Assembly (NCBI RefSeq): GCF_002487355.1 | Contig: NZ_NTMG01000085.1 | Location: 124,001 to 188,000 of the forward strand | From: Candidatus Methanoperedens sp. BLZ2 | GTDB taxonomy: Archaea; Halobacteriota; Methanosarcinia; Methanosarcinales; Methanoperedenaceae | Length of the DNA: 64,000 nucleotides | Reading direction: 5' to 3' | The notes under the pieces: generated by a model | Database searches by the model: none | The model's input: only the letters and a program-made list of their open reading frames with translations | Told to the model about the DNA's origin: nothing | Made by a program: the position numbers and the translations under genes | Part shown: in pieces, positions 50,029-58,853 of the stretch | Layout of the letters: each line of letters begins with the position of its first letter | Position numbering within the stretch: position 1 is the stretch's first letter

Positions 50029-51003
50029 ATGAAAAAAACGATAACAATTGCTGCATTAATCATAGCAGCAATCTTCTTATCTGGCTGCGTTACGCCAGAG
50101 GAAAAGCAAGCTGAACAAAAACAACCCGAAACAACAACGCAAGTAACCAGACAAAAAATAACCATAGCTATTCTGCCCACGCAGCAAGCTGAAGAAATAA
50201 TGCCAAAAGCAAAGGAGCTTGAAAATTTCCTGGAATCAAGGGTAAATGCCGATATTGATGTGTATGTACCCATGAGCTACTCTGCTGTTGTTGAATCTCT
50301 CAGATTCGGACATGCGCAGGTCGGCTTGATGAGTGCGTGGCCGATTGCTGCCTCGGCAAAGCTGGCAGGAACCGATGTTGTGCTCTCTGAAGTAAGAGAG
50401 GTCATAATAGATGGTGAAAAGACAAACCAGACCTATTATTATTCGTACTATGTTGTCATGAAAAATTCCAGCTACACAAAACTGGAAGATTTGAGAGGAA
50501 AAAGAGCCGTATATGCAAGCCTGACCTCTACTTCAGGTTACCTGTTCCCGGTTGCAAAGCTTGTTGAAAAAGGCTTAATATCAAAACCAGCCCAGGGAAA
50601 AGAAGCCGATCCCAGAGAATTCTTTGGCACGGTTGCTACGCCCGGAGGATACGGTCCCGCATGGGATACGCTGAAGCGGGGTCAGGCTGATGTAGGCGTG
50701 ATAGCTGGCGATGTCTCAGGGACGCTTTTTAAGGAGATAATGGATAATACTCGCGTAATAGAGACGCAGGGTCCCATTCCTTCGCATGGCGTGGTTTTTG
50801 GCAAAAACCTCAAAGAGCCTTTGAGGTCAGAACTGATAAACGCCTTCATGGAATTGAATGAACCTGAAAACAATGACCTGATGAGAAAATTGGTTTCGGC
50901 GATTTTCGTCGGATTCAAAAAAACAAGCAATGAGGAGCATCTTGCAGGTTTATCCGCCGCCCTGAATGCTACGGGTTACAAACTCACAGAAAAACTGGGA
51001 TAA
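50029..51003 (+). CDS. PhnD-type substrate-binding lipoprotein
   Basis: 324 aa. Lipobox AAIFLSGC; mature PhnD fold: ITIAILPTQQAEEIMPKAKELENFL, DVYVPMSYSAVVESLRFGHAQVGLMSAWPI, LEDLRGKRAVYASLTSTSGYLFP, TLKRGQADVGVIAG. Followed by PhnC- and PhnE-type genes, so it is a transporter subunit. Ligand may be phosphonate, phosphite or another oxyanion, or an iron complex given the FTR1 neighbour. Confidence 0.9.
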   Translation: MKKTITIAALIIAAIFLSGCVTPEEKQAEQKQPETTTQVTRQKITIAILPTQQAEEIMPKAKELENFLESRVNADIDVYVPMSYSAVVESLRFGHAQVGLMSAWPIAASAKLAGTDVVLSEVREVIIDGEKTNQTYYYSYYVVMKNSSYTKLEDLRGKRAVYASLTSTSGYLFPVAKLVEKGLISKPAQGKEADPREFFGTVATPGGYGPAWDTLKRGQADVGVIAGDVSGTLFKEIMDNTRVIETQGPIPSHGVVFGKNLKEPLRSELINAFMELNEPENNDLMRKLVSAIFVGFKKTSNEEHLAGLSAALNATGYKLTEKLG

Positions 51004-51004
51004 C

Positions 51005-51721
51005 ATGGAAGAATATGCGGTAGAGCTTCGCAATGTGTGGTATTCCCCTGACAGGGGCAACCACACTCTAAAGAATATTGACTTAAAGATAAAACGCGGA
51101 GCGAGAACTGCTCTAATCGGGCCAAGCGGTTCCGGAAAGACCACTCTTTTCAAGATAATCACCCGCCTCCTGAAACCGTGCAGCGGGTCAGTATGTATCA
51201 AAGGGAGCATTGGCGAGCTTGAAAAACATAAAGTCGGTTATATCCCGCAGCAGCTCGGCCTGGTTCGAAGCCGTACAGCTCTTGAGAACGTCCTTATAGG
51301 CGCCCACTCCAGAATAGGGTTTACGGGTACTTTGCTTGGAGTATTCCCGAAAAAAGAAGTGGAACTTGCTCTGAAATACTTGAACATGGTGGGCATTGCA
51401 CCCAAAGCTGACATGAAAGTCTATACCTTAAGCGGCGGGGAGAGGCAAAGAGTAGCGATTGCCAGGGCATTGATGCAGGAACCGGAGATTATTCTTGCGG
51501 ATGAATTTGTTTCTAACCTTGACATTGTAACTGCCAGGGAGATAATGGACATGATGATAAAAATAAAAGGAAAGGATACTACGTTAATAATTGCAACGCA
51601 TGATATTAATCTGGCTCGTGATTATAGTGAAACCACCGTGATCATGAAAAATGGAGCCAGGATCGGAGAGATAAGTTCAGGGGATCTTGACCAGGATAAG
51701 GTAAAGGATGTCTTCACATAA
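51005..51721 (+). CDS. PhnC-type ABC ATPase
   Basis: Start at ATG one base after the PhnD stop (238 aa). Walker A IGPSGSGKTTLFK, signature TLSGGERQRVAIARAL, Walker B EIILADEFVSNLD, H-loop IATHD. Energises the adjacent PhnE-type permease. Overlaps the permease gene by 14 bases. Confidence 0.93.
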   Translation: MEEYAVELRNVWYSPDRGNHTLKNIDLKIKRGARTALIGPSGSGKTTLFKIITRLLKPCSGSVCIKGSIGELEKHKVGYIPQQLGLVRSRTALENVLIGAHSRIGFTGTLLGVFPKKEVELALKYLNMVGIAPKADMKVYTLSGGERQRVAIARALMQEPEIILADEFVSNLDIVTAREIMDMMIKIKGKDTTLIIATHDINLARDYSETTVIMKNGARIGEISSGDLDQDKVKDVFT

Positions 51722-52475
51722 CATAGTTCGTACAATAATCTTTTCAGGAATTGTATTATATCTGGCTTATTCTATAGGATTTTTCGACATCGAGAAAATT
51801 TATTCGGGAAGTAAAAATCTCATCGTTTTTTCAGGCGACCTCTTTCCGCCCGATTTCAGAGTTGCTGGAACGTTATTTTACTCATTATTCGAAACCATCC
51901 AGATGGCTCTTATGGGCACTGTATTGGGATTTATTGCAGCTTTTCCTCTTGGACTTCTTGGAGCCCGCAACATATCGGGAAGAAGCATAAGCGCATTTGT
52001 AAGGCTTGTCCTTGGAGCTATAAGGACCATACCTGCTCTCCTGTGGGCGATCATATTTGCCGTAGCTTTCGGCCTTGGGCCTCTTCCCGGAACATTAGGT
52101 CTTGCGATATATTCCGTTGGCTACCTGAGCAAGCTCTACTACGAAGCGTTTGAGGCAGTTGACCAGGAAGTCATCGGGGCCGTCAGGGCAACGGGAATAT
52201 CCCGCCTGAAGGAAATACGCTTCGTAATTATCCCTGAATCGATGAACCATATCTTAAGCCAGCTTTTCTTCATGTTCGAATACAATGTCAGGTCTTCTGC
52301 CATACTCGGTTTTGTAGGCGCCGGAGGCATAGGGTTCTACATGATGAACTACATCCAGCTTTTCCAGTACCAGCGACTTACAACAGCAATTCTGCTAACA
52401 CTGGCAGTGGTATTGATCATCGACTTTATAAGTGCAAGGATAAGGGACAAATTTTTAACACAAATGCCTTATTAG
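51708..52475 (+). CDS. PhnE-type ABC permease
   Basis: 255 aa, six membrane helices; EAA-type motif LYYEAFEAVDQEVIGAVRATGIS and GRSISAFVRLVLGAIRTIPALLWAIIF match the PhnE family. Last gene of the PhnDCE-type unit. Specificity unknown. Confidence 0.92.
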   Translation: MSSHNIVRTIIFSGIVLYLAYSIGFFDIEKIYSGSKNLIVFSGDLFPPDFRVAGTLFYSLFETIQMALMGTVLGFIAAFPLGLLGARNISGRSISAFVRLVLGAIRTIPALLWAIIFAVAFGLGPLPGTLGLAIYSVGYLSKLYYEAFEAVDQEVIGAVRATGISRLKEIRFVIIPESMNHILSQLFFMFEYNVRSSAILGFVGAGGIGFYMMNYIQLFQYQRLTTAILLTLAVVLIIDFISARIRDKFLTQMPY

Positions 52476-52624
52476 GCTATCCTAAATAATAAATTCGCAA
52501 TACCGAATGATTTATATGTTAACAAAACAATTACTGATTGATATGTCTAACCCGAACCAAATCCTATCCTATCTATTAGAACTGTTTTTAGGGTTAGGTA
52601 TATCCCCTGCTATGGGGTGACGGC
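52476..52624 (+). promoter_or_regulatory. leader with long inverted repeats before the small gene and FtsX pair
   Basis: CTAACCC (near 52547) and GGGTTAG (near 52594) can pair, and ATCCCC-tgctat-GGGGT makes a hairpin ending just before the ATG at 52625. Suggests an RNA or regulator-binding control for the following operon. Confidence 0.4.
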
Positions 52625-52795
52625 ATGATAGAAGCATTAAGAATAAATCTCAAAAACGAAAAAGATGCAGAATTCATCGTTGGTAAAATTCTCGCTCTCG
52701 TAAATTGCAATAATAAAACCAAAAATGTAGAGATTCAGAATGAGTTCTACAAGTACGACCCAAAAACTCCGGTAATCCGGATTTTCGTGGAGTAG
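52625..52795 (+). CDS. small conserved-looking protein (56 aa)
   Basis: MIEALRINLKNEKDAEFIVG... KYDPKTPVIRIFVE, alpha/beta mix, SD GGGGTGA. Two bases before the FtsX gene, so part of its operon. No family recognised. Confidence 0.65.
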   Translation: MIEALRINLKNEKDAEFIVGKILALVNCNNKTKNVEIQNEFYKYDPKTPVIRIFVE

Positions 52796-52797
52796 TC

Positions 52798-54060
52798 ATG
52801 TTCTATCACCTTGTTTCTTCCGCCATCCGGAGAAGAAAGCTGAGAATTGCCCTGGCAGTACTCGCTGTTGTCATGGGCGCCTCTATAGCCTCAACCCTTC
52901 TTACAGTATCATTTGATATCAATGATAAAATGGGAAAGGAGTTGAAAAGCTATGGCGCAAACATTCTTTTGCAGCCTTCATCCGAAGGCGCATTCATAAA
53001 CGAGAGCGAACTCTACAAAATTAAGACCATTTTCTGGAGGCACAACATAATAGGATATTCTCCCTATCTCAGTGATACTGTAAAAATAAAAGATACGGAA
53101 ATAGTACTGAGCGGCGCCTATTTTGACGAGGAGATCAGGATACCGGGGATCAACACTACATTTATCGGGAACAGGAAAGCGCAAGAGAAAGAAGAAACTA
53201 TCAGGACAGGAATAAAAACAATCGCGCCCTGGTGGAAGGTGGATGGAGAATGGCTTGCACAGAAGGAAGCGCTTGTTGGGGAAGCGCTTGTTGGTGTCAA
53301 TGCTGCTGAAAAGTTAGGGTTAAAGCAGGGAGATCTTTTCATGGCAGAGTCCGGCAATAACAATGAAACTTTCAAAGTATCGGGTATTCTCTCCACTGGC
53401 GGGGATGAGGATGAGCAGGTGACAGTATCCCTCAAGGATGCACAGATGCTTTTCGGGAAGCAGGGCATGGCTGACCGGGTCGTGGTCAGTGCATTAACTA
53501 AACCTGAGCCTGCACAGGAGATAGACCCGTCCAGGCTCCCGCCTGAGCAATATGAAATCTGGTACTGCACACCGTATATTTCCTCCATAATGTTCCAGAT
53601 CGAAGAGGTTATTGATGCAAATGCCAGGCCCATCAGGCAGGTGGCGGACAACGAAGGAAAGCTGCTTAAAAAATTTGAATGGCTTATGTTCCTGATCACA
53701 GGAATAGCTATGACCACAGCATCGCTCGGTGTCGCAGCCGCCATGAATACCTCGATTTTCGAGAGGAAAAAAGAGATCGGGTTGATGAAAGCGATAGGTG
53801 CCGATGGAAATCAAATCGCAGGGCTTTTCTTTGCAGAGGCGGCTGTTACAGGCATCATAGGCGGAGCAATTGGAATTCTTATTGGCGTTGCACTGGCCAG
53901 GATGGTGGGCATGTGGGTATTCGGCGCTATCATAAATCCCTCCCTTTTCCCTGTATTGATCTCAGGGCTGCTATCGCTGGCTGTTGCTCTTTTTGGCAGC
54001 ATGCTGCCGGTGAAAAAGGCTGTTGAAATAGAACCATCCGTCATACTCAGGGGTGATTAA
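52798..54060 (+). CDS. FtsX/MacB-type ABC permease 1
   Basis: 420 aa. N-terminal membrane helix (LRIALAVLAVVMGASIASTLL), large extracellular MacB-like domain, then three membrane helices at the end (ERKKEIGLMKAIGADGNQIAGLF, ...GIIGGAIGILIGVALA, LFPVLISGLLSLAVALFGSML) and PVKKAVEIEPSVILR. With the next gene and the ATPase it forms the ABC part of a FetM/P19-like iron system. Confidence 0.88.
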   Translation: MFYHLVSSAIRRRKLRIALAVLAVVMGASIASTLLTVSFDINDKMGKELKSYGANILLQPSSEGAFINESELYKIKTIFWRHNIIGYSPYLSDTVKIKDTEIVLSGAYFDEEIRIPGINTTFIGNRKAQEKEETIRTGIKTIAPWWKVDGEWLAQKEALVGEALVGVNAAEKLGLKQGDLFMAESGNNNETFKVSGILSTGGDEDEQVTVSLKDAQMLFGKQGMADRVVVSALTKPEPAQEIDPSRLPPEQYEIWYCTPYISSIMFQIEEVIDANARPIRQVADNEGKLLKKFEWLMFLITGIAMTTASLGVAAAMNTSIFERKKEIGLMKAIGADGNQIAGLFFAEAAVTGIIGGAIGILIGVALARMVGMWVFGAIINPSLFPVLISGLLSLAVALFGSMLPVKKAVEIEPSVILRGD

Positions 54061-54062
54061 AT

Positions 54063-55112
54063 TTGTTCACCCGCCTGGTAACAAAATCACTCCGGGTAAG
54101 AAGAGAGCGGCTGTTGATATCTATAATTGCAGTAATGCTGGGTGCCGCCATGGTGACTTCATTGATGACTATCTCCCTGGATATAAGGGAGCAGATGGGT
54201 AAGGAGCTTAGAAGCTATGGAGCCAATCTGGTTGTTCTTCCAGGCGAAGGAGAATATATCAACCAGTTCAATGCCACGCATAATTCTATTATAGGTTCTG
54301 TCTCTTTTCTTTATTTCAAAGCCGGCGTTAATGCAAAAAAGATAGATTTTGCAGGGGCAGACCTTGAAGCAGCCAGAAAAATGAACCCGTGGTGGCATAT
54401 TGAAGGAGCACTTCCCGGACAGCAAGAGCTGCTGCCAGGCATTAATGCTGCAAAAAAACTTGGGCTTAAAATCGGTGATCCTCTGATCGTAGGGGAGAAA
54501 TCTTTTAAAGTCTCAGGTATCCTGGATACAGGCACATCCGATGATAACAGGATTTTCATCACCATGGAGGCTGCGGAACAGATATCAGACAGGAGTGGGG
54601 CTACATTGGTACAGGTGAGTGTTCTTGGGGATATCGATGAAGTAATCAGGTATCTTGAGAATGAAGGCTATAAAGTAAAGAAGATCCGGCAGGTGGCCCA
54701 GAGCGAGAAAGCTCTTCTTGATAAAACCCAGCTTTTGATCTCCCTCGTTGCCTTTTTTGTCCTTTCAGCGTCGAGCCTCACCCTCTTTAGCACAATGGTA
54801 ACAAGCGTGCTTGAGCGAAGCCGTGAGATAGGGCTTATGAAAGCACTTGGCTGCGGAAATGGCAGGCTTGCGGCCATGTTTCTTGCCGAGGCAGGGGCGA
54901 TGGGCGCAGCAGGCGGCATCCCCGGATATTTTGTCGGGCTTTTACTTTCTCAATTTATAGGAATAGAGATATTTGATATGCAGGTGTCGATAAAGCCTGA
55001 AGTGTTCGTTCTCACCGTTTTAATCTCGGTATTGGTCGCAGCAGTCTCAAGTCTCCTGCCCATCAGGCGTGCAATTTCAATCGATCCTGTCATAATACTA
55101 AGGGGTGAATGA
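54063..55112 (+). CDS. FtsX/MacB-type ABC permease 2
   Basis: 349 aa, TTG start two bases after the previous stop. Similar layout: RLLISIIAVMLGAAMVTSLM, extracellular part with KMNPWWHIEGALPGQQ, and ERSREIGLMKALGCGNGRLAAMF with two further helices; ends PIRRAISIDPVIILRGE. Paralogous to the preceding gene. Confidence 0.88.
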   Translation: MFTRLVTKSLRVRRERLLISIIAVMLGAAMVTSLMTISLDIREQMGKELRSYGANLVVLPGEGEYINQFNATHNSIIGSVSFLYFKAGVNAKKIDFAGADLEAARKMNPWWHIEGALPGQQELLPGINAAKKLGLKIGDPLIVGEKSFKVSGILDTGTSDDNRIFITMEAAEQISDRSGATLVQVSVLGDIDEVIRYLENEGYKVKKIRQVAQSEKALLDKTQLLISLVAFFVLSASSLTLFSTMVTSVLERSREIGLMKALGCGNGRLAAMFLAEAGAMGAAGGIPGYFVGLLLSQFIGIEIFDMQVSIKPEVFVLTVLISVLVAAVSSLLPIRRAISIDPVIILRGE

Positions 55113-55150
55113 GACCCCGTATTTGAATGCGGGGAATAGGACTGATAAAA

Positions 55151-55792
55151 ATGATAATAGCAAAAAATCTTGTCAAAAAATACGATACCACCTGTGCATT
55201 GAAAGATGCCAGTTTCACTATTGAAAAAGGAGAATGGGCTAATATAATGGGGCCTTCAGGGAGCGGAAAAACCACGCTTTTGAACCTGATAGGATGCCTC
55301 GATTCACCAACAAGCGGCTCTTTGCTGGTGAATGGAATTGAGACAACGAAGCTTAGCCAGAAGGAAAGAACTCGTTTTCGGCGCGAGAACATTGGTCTTG
55401 TTTTCCAGCAATTCCACATGATCCCCCATCTTACCGCCCTTGAGAATGTGATGATAGCGCAGTATTTCCACAGCATTGAGGACGAGAAAGAAGCAAAAGA
55501 GGCGCTTGTGCATGTCGGGATGGAGCACAGGCTGCATCACCTCCCCTCCCAGCTTTCCGGTGGAGAACAGCAGCGGGTATGCATAGCCAGGGCGCTTATC
55601 AACCAGCCCCGGATAATATTAGCGGATGAGCCTACAGGAAATCTGGATAAAACTAATGAGGAAGCTGTTCTTGATATATTCAGAAAACTCCACAGCGAAG
55701 GGAGAACGATTGTGATAGTGACACACAATCCTGAAATAGGCGAAATAGGGGATAAAATAATCCAGATATCACACGGTGAAGTAAAGTATTAA
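55151..55792 (+). CDS. LolD/MacB-type ABC ATPase
   Basis: Start at ATG 55151 (213 aa); the ATG at 55127 lies within a hairpin (CCCCGTATT/AATGCGGGG, 55114-55133) and is less likely. Walker A GPSGSGKTTLLN, signature QLSGGEQQRVCIARAL, Walker B IILADEPTGNLD, H-loop VTHN. Partners with the two FtsX-type permeases. Confidence 0.92.
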   Translation: MIIAKNLVKKYDTTCALKDASFTIEKGEWANIMGPSGSGKTTLLNLIGCLDSPTSGSLLVNGIETTKLSQKERTRFRRENIGLVFQQFHMIPHLTALENVMIAQYFHSIEDEKEAKEALVHVGMEHRLHHLPSQLSGGEQQRVCIARALINQPRIILADEPTGNLDKTNEEAVLDIFRKLHSEGRTIVIVTHNPEIGEIGDKIIQISHGEVKY

Positions 55793-55794
55793 AA

Positions 55795-55837
55795 AGGATG
55801 CCACTGAGTGGTGGTATCGCTCTTATTCGTGCATCCT
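55795..55837 (+). terminator. hairpin after the ABC ATPase gene
   Basis: AGGATGC pairs with GCATCCT across ~29 bases right after the stop of the ATPase gene. Likely 3' end of the iron operon; long loop lowers certainty. Confidence 0.45.
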
Positions 55838-56100
55838 CCTAAATTCGAACATATCATTATTTTTTATCTGAAAGAAATTTGTTTATTTTTTTGGTTTTTA
55901 AGTAAAAAATCGGTAGATGTTGTTTATTTTTTAAAGCAAAAACCATATTAAATGATAAGTTCTATAATCATGAAATAAAGTCATTAAGCTAATACTCACA
56001 ATCTGAAAAATGTTAAAAATCAGCGATGGAAGCTGTATTCCAATAGATGGTTTACATTTACATTCGTAGAACGTTCTTTTACAAGTTACAAAAGATAAAT
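55838..56100 (+). promoter_or_regulatory. promoter region of the multiheme cytochrome operon
   Basis: AT-rich; a 10-base palindrome AGAACGTTCT at 56068-56077 stands ahead of the leader ORF, and a TTTATTTTTT-rich stretch at ~55870-55940 may hold TATA elements. Apart from these nothing is visible. Confidence 0.45.
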
Positions 56101-56166
56101 ATGACAATAGAAGAAAATCTTAAAAAGATAATAAACGACTTAAATCGTGGAAGGATGATAGTATGA
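56101..56166 (+). CDS. 21-codon leader ORF overlapping the multiheme gene start
   Basis: MTIEENLKKIINDLNRGRMIV ends in a TGA that overlaps the ATG of the cytochrome gene (ATGA). The GGAAGGATG near its end would be the cytochrome SD. It may be an upstream ORF controlling translation; too short to test by sequence alone. Confidence 0.4.
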   Translation: MTIEENLKKIINDLNRGRMIV

Positions 56167-58847
56167 AGCCGGTCATATTGATTACAGCCACTGTAGTGTT
56201 GGCCCTGCTGATTTTTTCATCTCTGGTATATGCAGTGGACAATTCTTCTTATGATTTTAATTCATCGTTAACTGAGCACGCCCACTCTAATACAACTGAA
56301 AACTCTTCTAATTCACCGGAATATGCTCAAGCGAACCTGACACTGACAGCCGCCATTATACAGAACGGTACCGGGGATGTGACAGTTAATATCGAGGACT
56401 TCGAAAAAAATAATCCAATAACTGTCCAGCCTCACGGCTTGCCTGTCAGGTTTTTCAGGGTAAGCGCGCAGAACATATCTTATGAATCCATCTCCATCAG
56501 TGCAGCCTATTGTGAAATGGATCTAAATGGGATCGATGAGAGAAAACTCACTTTTTTCATTTATGAGAATTCCACGTGGATCATGCTGCCTACGGATGTA
56601 AATGAGGAAGAAAACATATTGAATGCATCTGCCAATTCCCCATCTTTATTTGCAGTCACTTCACATTCTGAAAATACCTCTGAACATATCCATAATGATA
56701 CTGCCCGGGCCGGGAAATCGCACGAATACAAAGACATGGGTGACGAAACCATATCAGCTTCATTTGTTGGAAGAGAAAAGGCTGAGTTTACTCTTGAGAT
56801 GAACAGTAATAACATACCCGACTCTTCACCGCCCGGGAGCCCTGTTAAATTTTTCAGCATATCAGCAAGCAACTTTTCTTACAGTGGGGTAAATATCAAA
56901 GTGGCTTACAATGACGCAGAATTCGCCGAAGCAAATGAGAGCGACCTTTCGATCATTCATTATACTGATTCAGCATGGATAACTTTGCCCACAGATTTCG
57001 ATGAAAAAGAAAATACTTTGAGGTCCTACGTAGATTCGTTATCCCTGTTTGCAATTTCATCTCTTTCAGGGACAGGCGGCATGGGTATGGGAGTAATATC
57101 AAACTGTCTGAGATGCCACGGAACCAATAGTAAGGCACCGGGCGAAGAAATGATGGGAGGGAACTTTTCGAAAATAAACCAGGATATCATGAGCCAGAGC
57201 ATCCATGCCAATATAAATAATTCAAGCTCAAACCTCAATCGAGCATGCTGGGCATGTCATTTGAACTCAACAACGCCGCCGAAAAAGCATCCCATGCACA
57301 AGCCTGCGCTCACATGTGCTTCCTGTCATGTGAACAGTACTGAAAAATTCAAATCTCCATTAGTAACGGAACACACTCCGCAGCCTGCCAGCATCGCTGT
57401 GATTGCCACTTGCCAGCTCTGCCACGGCAAATCACAGATGATAAATTTCAATGGCAGTACTGTAAATTCGACAATTTCTCACTACGGCAAGAAAAGGACT
57501 GATATGCTTGATTTAAATAAGACCAGTACTATCTGCTCCTACTGTCACCAGGATCCAGCTTCTGAGTTCTCGGATGTTTTCAATAAGACCTCAAGGACGA
57601 ACATAACCCACAATGGAAATATAAGCTGTTCATCGTGCCATGGCACAGGCAGGCTTCATGATACAACCCTTGTGAACATGAAGGGCTATAATCTCTCAAA
57701 CTGCGTTGCATGCCACGGAAAAAGCGGTTTTGCTATTAATAAATTAGACGAAAATGCAATAAATAAGAGTATTCACGCAAATCTGAATAATGCGAGTTCC
57801 ATCCTTAACGGTGCATGCTGGACATGTCATTCAAATATTATTACTGCACCGGAAAATCATCCAGACATTGTAAAACAGCCGGAAACCTGCTCTACCTGCC
57901 ACATTGAAGATACTCTTAACCTGACACAAAAATTAAAACCAAACCACCTGACAAGGCACACCGCCGAAAGCAGCCAGGTAAAGGCAGCAGCAGCCTGCAT
58001 CCTTTGTCATAGCAACGATGTGCGGGCTTCTGGAAAAACGATAAATTCCACGGTGTCGCATTACGCCAAATACCCGGCGGTAGATACGAAAGACTGCGTG
58101 AGCTGCCACCAGAACAAAGAAATCGGGAAAAAATGGAGCAGCCCTCCTGATCCGAGAGACACCGTCCGGCTTGCAAATGTTGAAAAGAAGCTTGTTTCGG
58201 ATGAGATATGGAAGCTTGACCAGAACTACAGCATAGCGATCAGTGAAGCTGATAAAGAAGGCCAGTCGGCCTGGATTGAACTTTATTACAACGCGAAACC
58301 AGTCAAAAAAGAACTGGTTACGCAAGGCGACAGCTTCAAATACGACACAAAACTGGTTGAGGACGGCGCCAATAAAACAATAATCGACCTTGGGATATCT
58401 GATATATTCTACGGCGGAACAGTGAGCCTTGTGACTTTTCGCGGATTCGTTCCAAAACATATACATACCGAAACGAGCAGCGTCCAGTGCTACACCTGCC
58501 ATGTCAGGGACTACAGATCCGACAGGCCGGACGGGTACAGGTATTTAGTACTCAAGAACGAGGAGCAGAATATCACATTAAACCGGCTGGACATCGATTT
58601 TTCAGCCTCTGATAAAAAAACGATGTACTCAGGTGAATCGTGGGATCTTGGAAGCGGATATGAACTGAAGATAAAGGATTTCGGCCCGGATCGCGCATAT
58701 GTGCTGCTTGCGCTTGAAAAAGATGGTATTGTTGTCAAAGAGGAGTTCGTCAGGGAAGGGGATTATTTCACATATAATACGACATCAAATGGCGTCGAGA
58801 TTACGATGCTGAGCATGAAAATAGCAGGTATGTTCGTAAATGGATGA
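56163..58847 (+). CDS. 12-heme cytochrome c with N-terminal PGF-pre-PGF-like domains
   Basis: 894 aa. Signal peptide (LITATVVLALLIFSSLVYA). Residues ~55-165 and ~200-300 are two copies of an archaeal surface domain (VTVNIEDFEKNNPITVQPHG; FFRVSAQNISYESISIS) like PGF-pre-PGF. Twelve CxxCH motifs follow (CLRCH ~ residue 316, CWACH, CASCH, CQLCH, CSYCH, CSSCH, CVACH, CWTCH, CSTCH, CILCH, CVSCH, CYTCH). The C-terminus has two repeats with GESWDLGSGYELKIKD. Probably exported and linked to the S-layer for electron transfer out of the cell. Forms an operon with the next two genes. Confidence 0.93.
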   Translation: MKPVILITATVVLALLIFSSLVYAVDNSSYDFNSSLTEHAHSNTTENSSNSPEYAQANLTLTAAIIQNGTGDVTVNIEDFEKNNPITVQPHGLPVRFFRVSAQNISYESISISAAYCEMDLNGIDERKLTFFIYENSTWIMLPTDVNEEENILNASANSPSLFAVTSHSENTSEHIHNDTARAGKSHEYKDMGDETISASFVGREKAEFTLEMNSNNIPDSSPPGSPVKFFSISASNFSYSGVNIKVAYNDAEFAEANESDLSIIHYTDSAWITLPTDFDEKENTLRSYVDSLSLFAISSLSGTGGMGMGVISNCLRCHGTNSKAPGEEMMGGNFSKINQDIMSQSIHANINNSSSNLNRACWACHLNSTTPPKKHPMHKPALTCASCHVNSTEKFKSPLVTEHTPQPASIAVIATCQLCHGKSQMINFNGSTVNSTISHYGKKRTDMLDLNKTSTICSYCHQDPASEFSDVFNKTSRTNITHNGNISCSSCHGTGRLHDTTLVNMKGYNLSNCVACHGKSGFAINKLDENAINKSIHANLNNASSILNGACWTCHSNIITAPENHPDIVKQPETCSTCHIEDTLNLTQKLKPNHLTRHTAESSQVKAAAACILCHSNDVRASGKTINSTVSHYAKYPAVDTKDCVSCHQNKEIGKKWSSPPDPRDTVRLANVEKKLVSDEIWKLDQNYSIAISEADKEGQSAWIELYYNAKPVKKELVTQGDSFKYDTKLVEDGANKTIIDLGISDIFYGGTVSLVTFRGFVPKHIHTETSSVQCYTCHVRDYRSDRPDGYRYLVLKNEEQNITLNRLDIDFSASDKKTMYSGESWDLGSGYELKIKDFGPDRAYVLLALEKDGIVVKEEFVREGDYFTYNTTSNGVEITMLSMKIAGMFVNG

Positions 58848-58853
58848 AGAAGT

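Noticed and set aside
53118-53744. 208-codon minus-strand ORF
   Set aside because: Antisense shadow of the first FtsX-type permease.
57933-58502. 189-codon minus-strand ORF
   Set aside because: Antisense shadow of the 12-heme cytochrome, which has regular CxxCH motifs.
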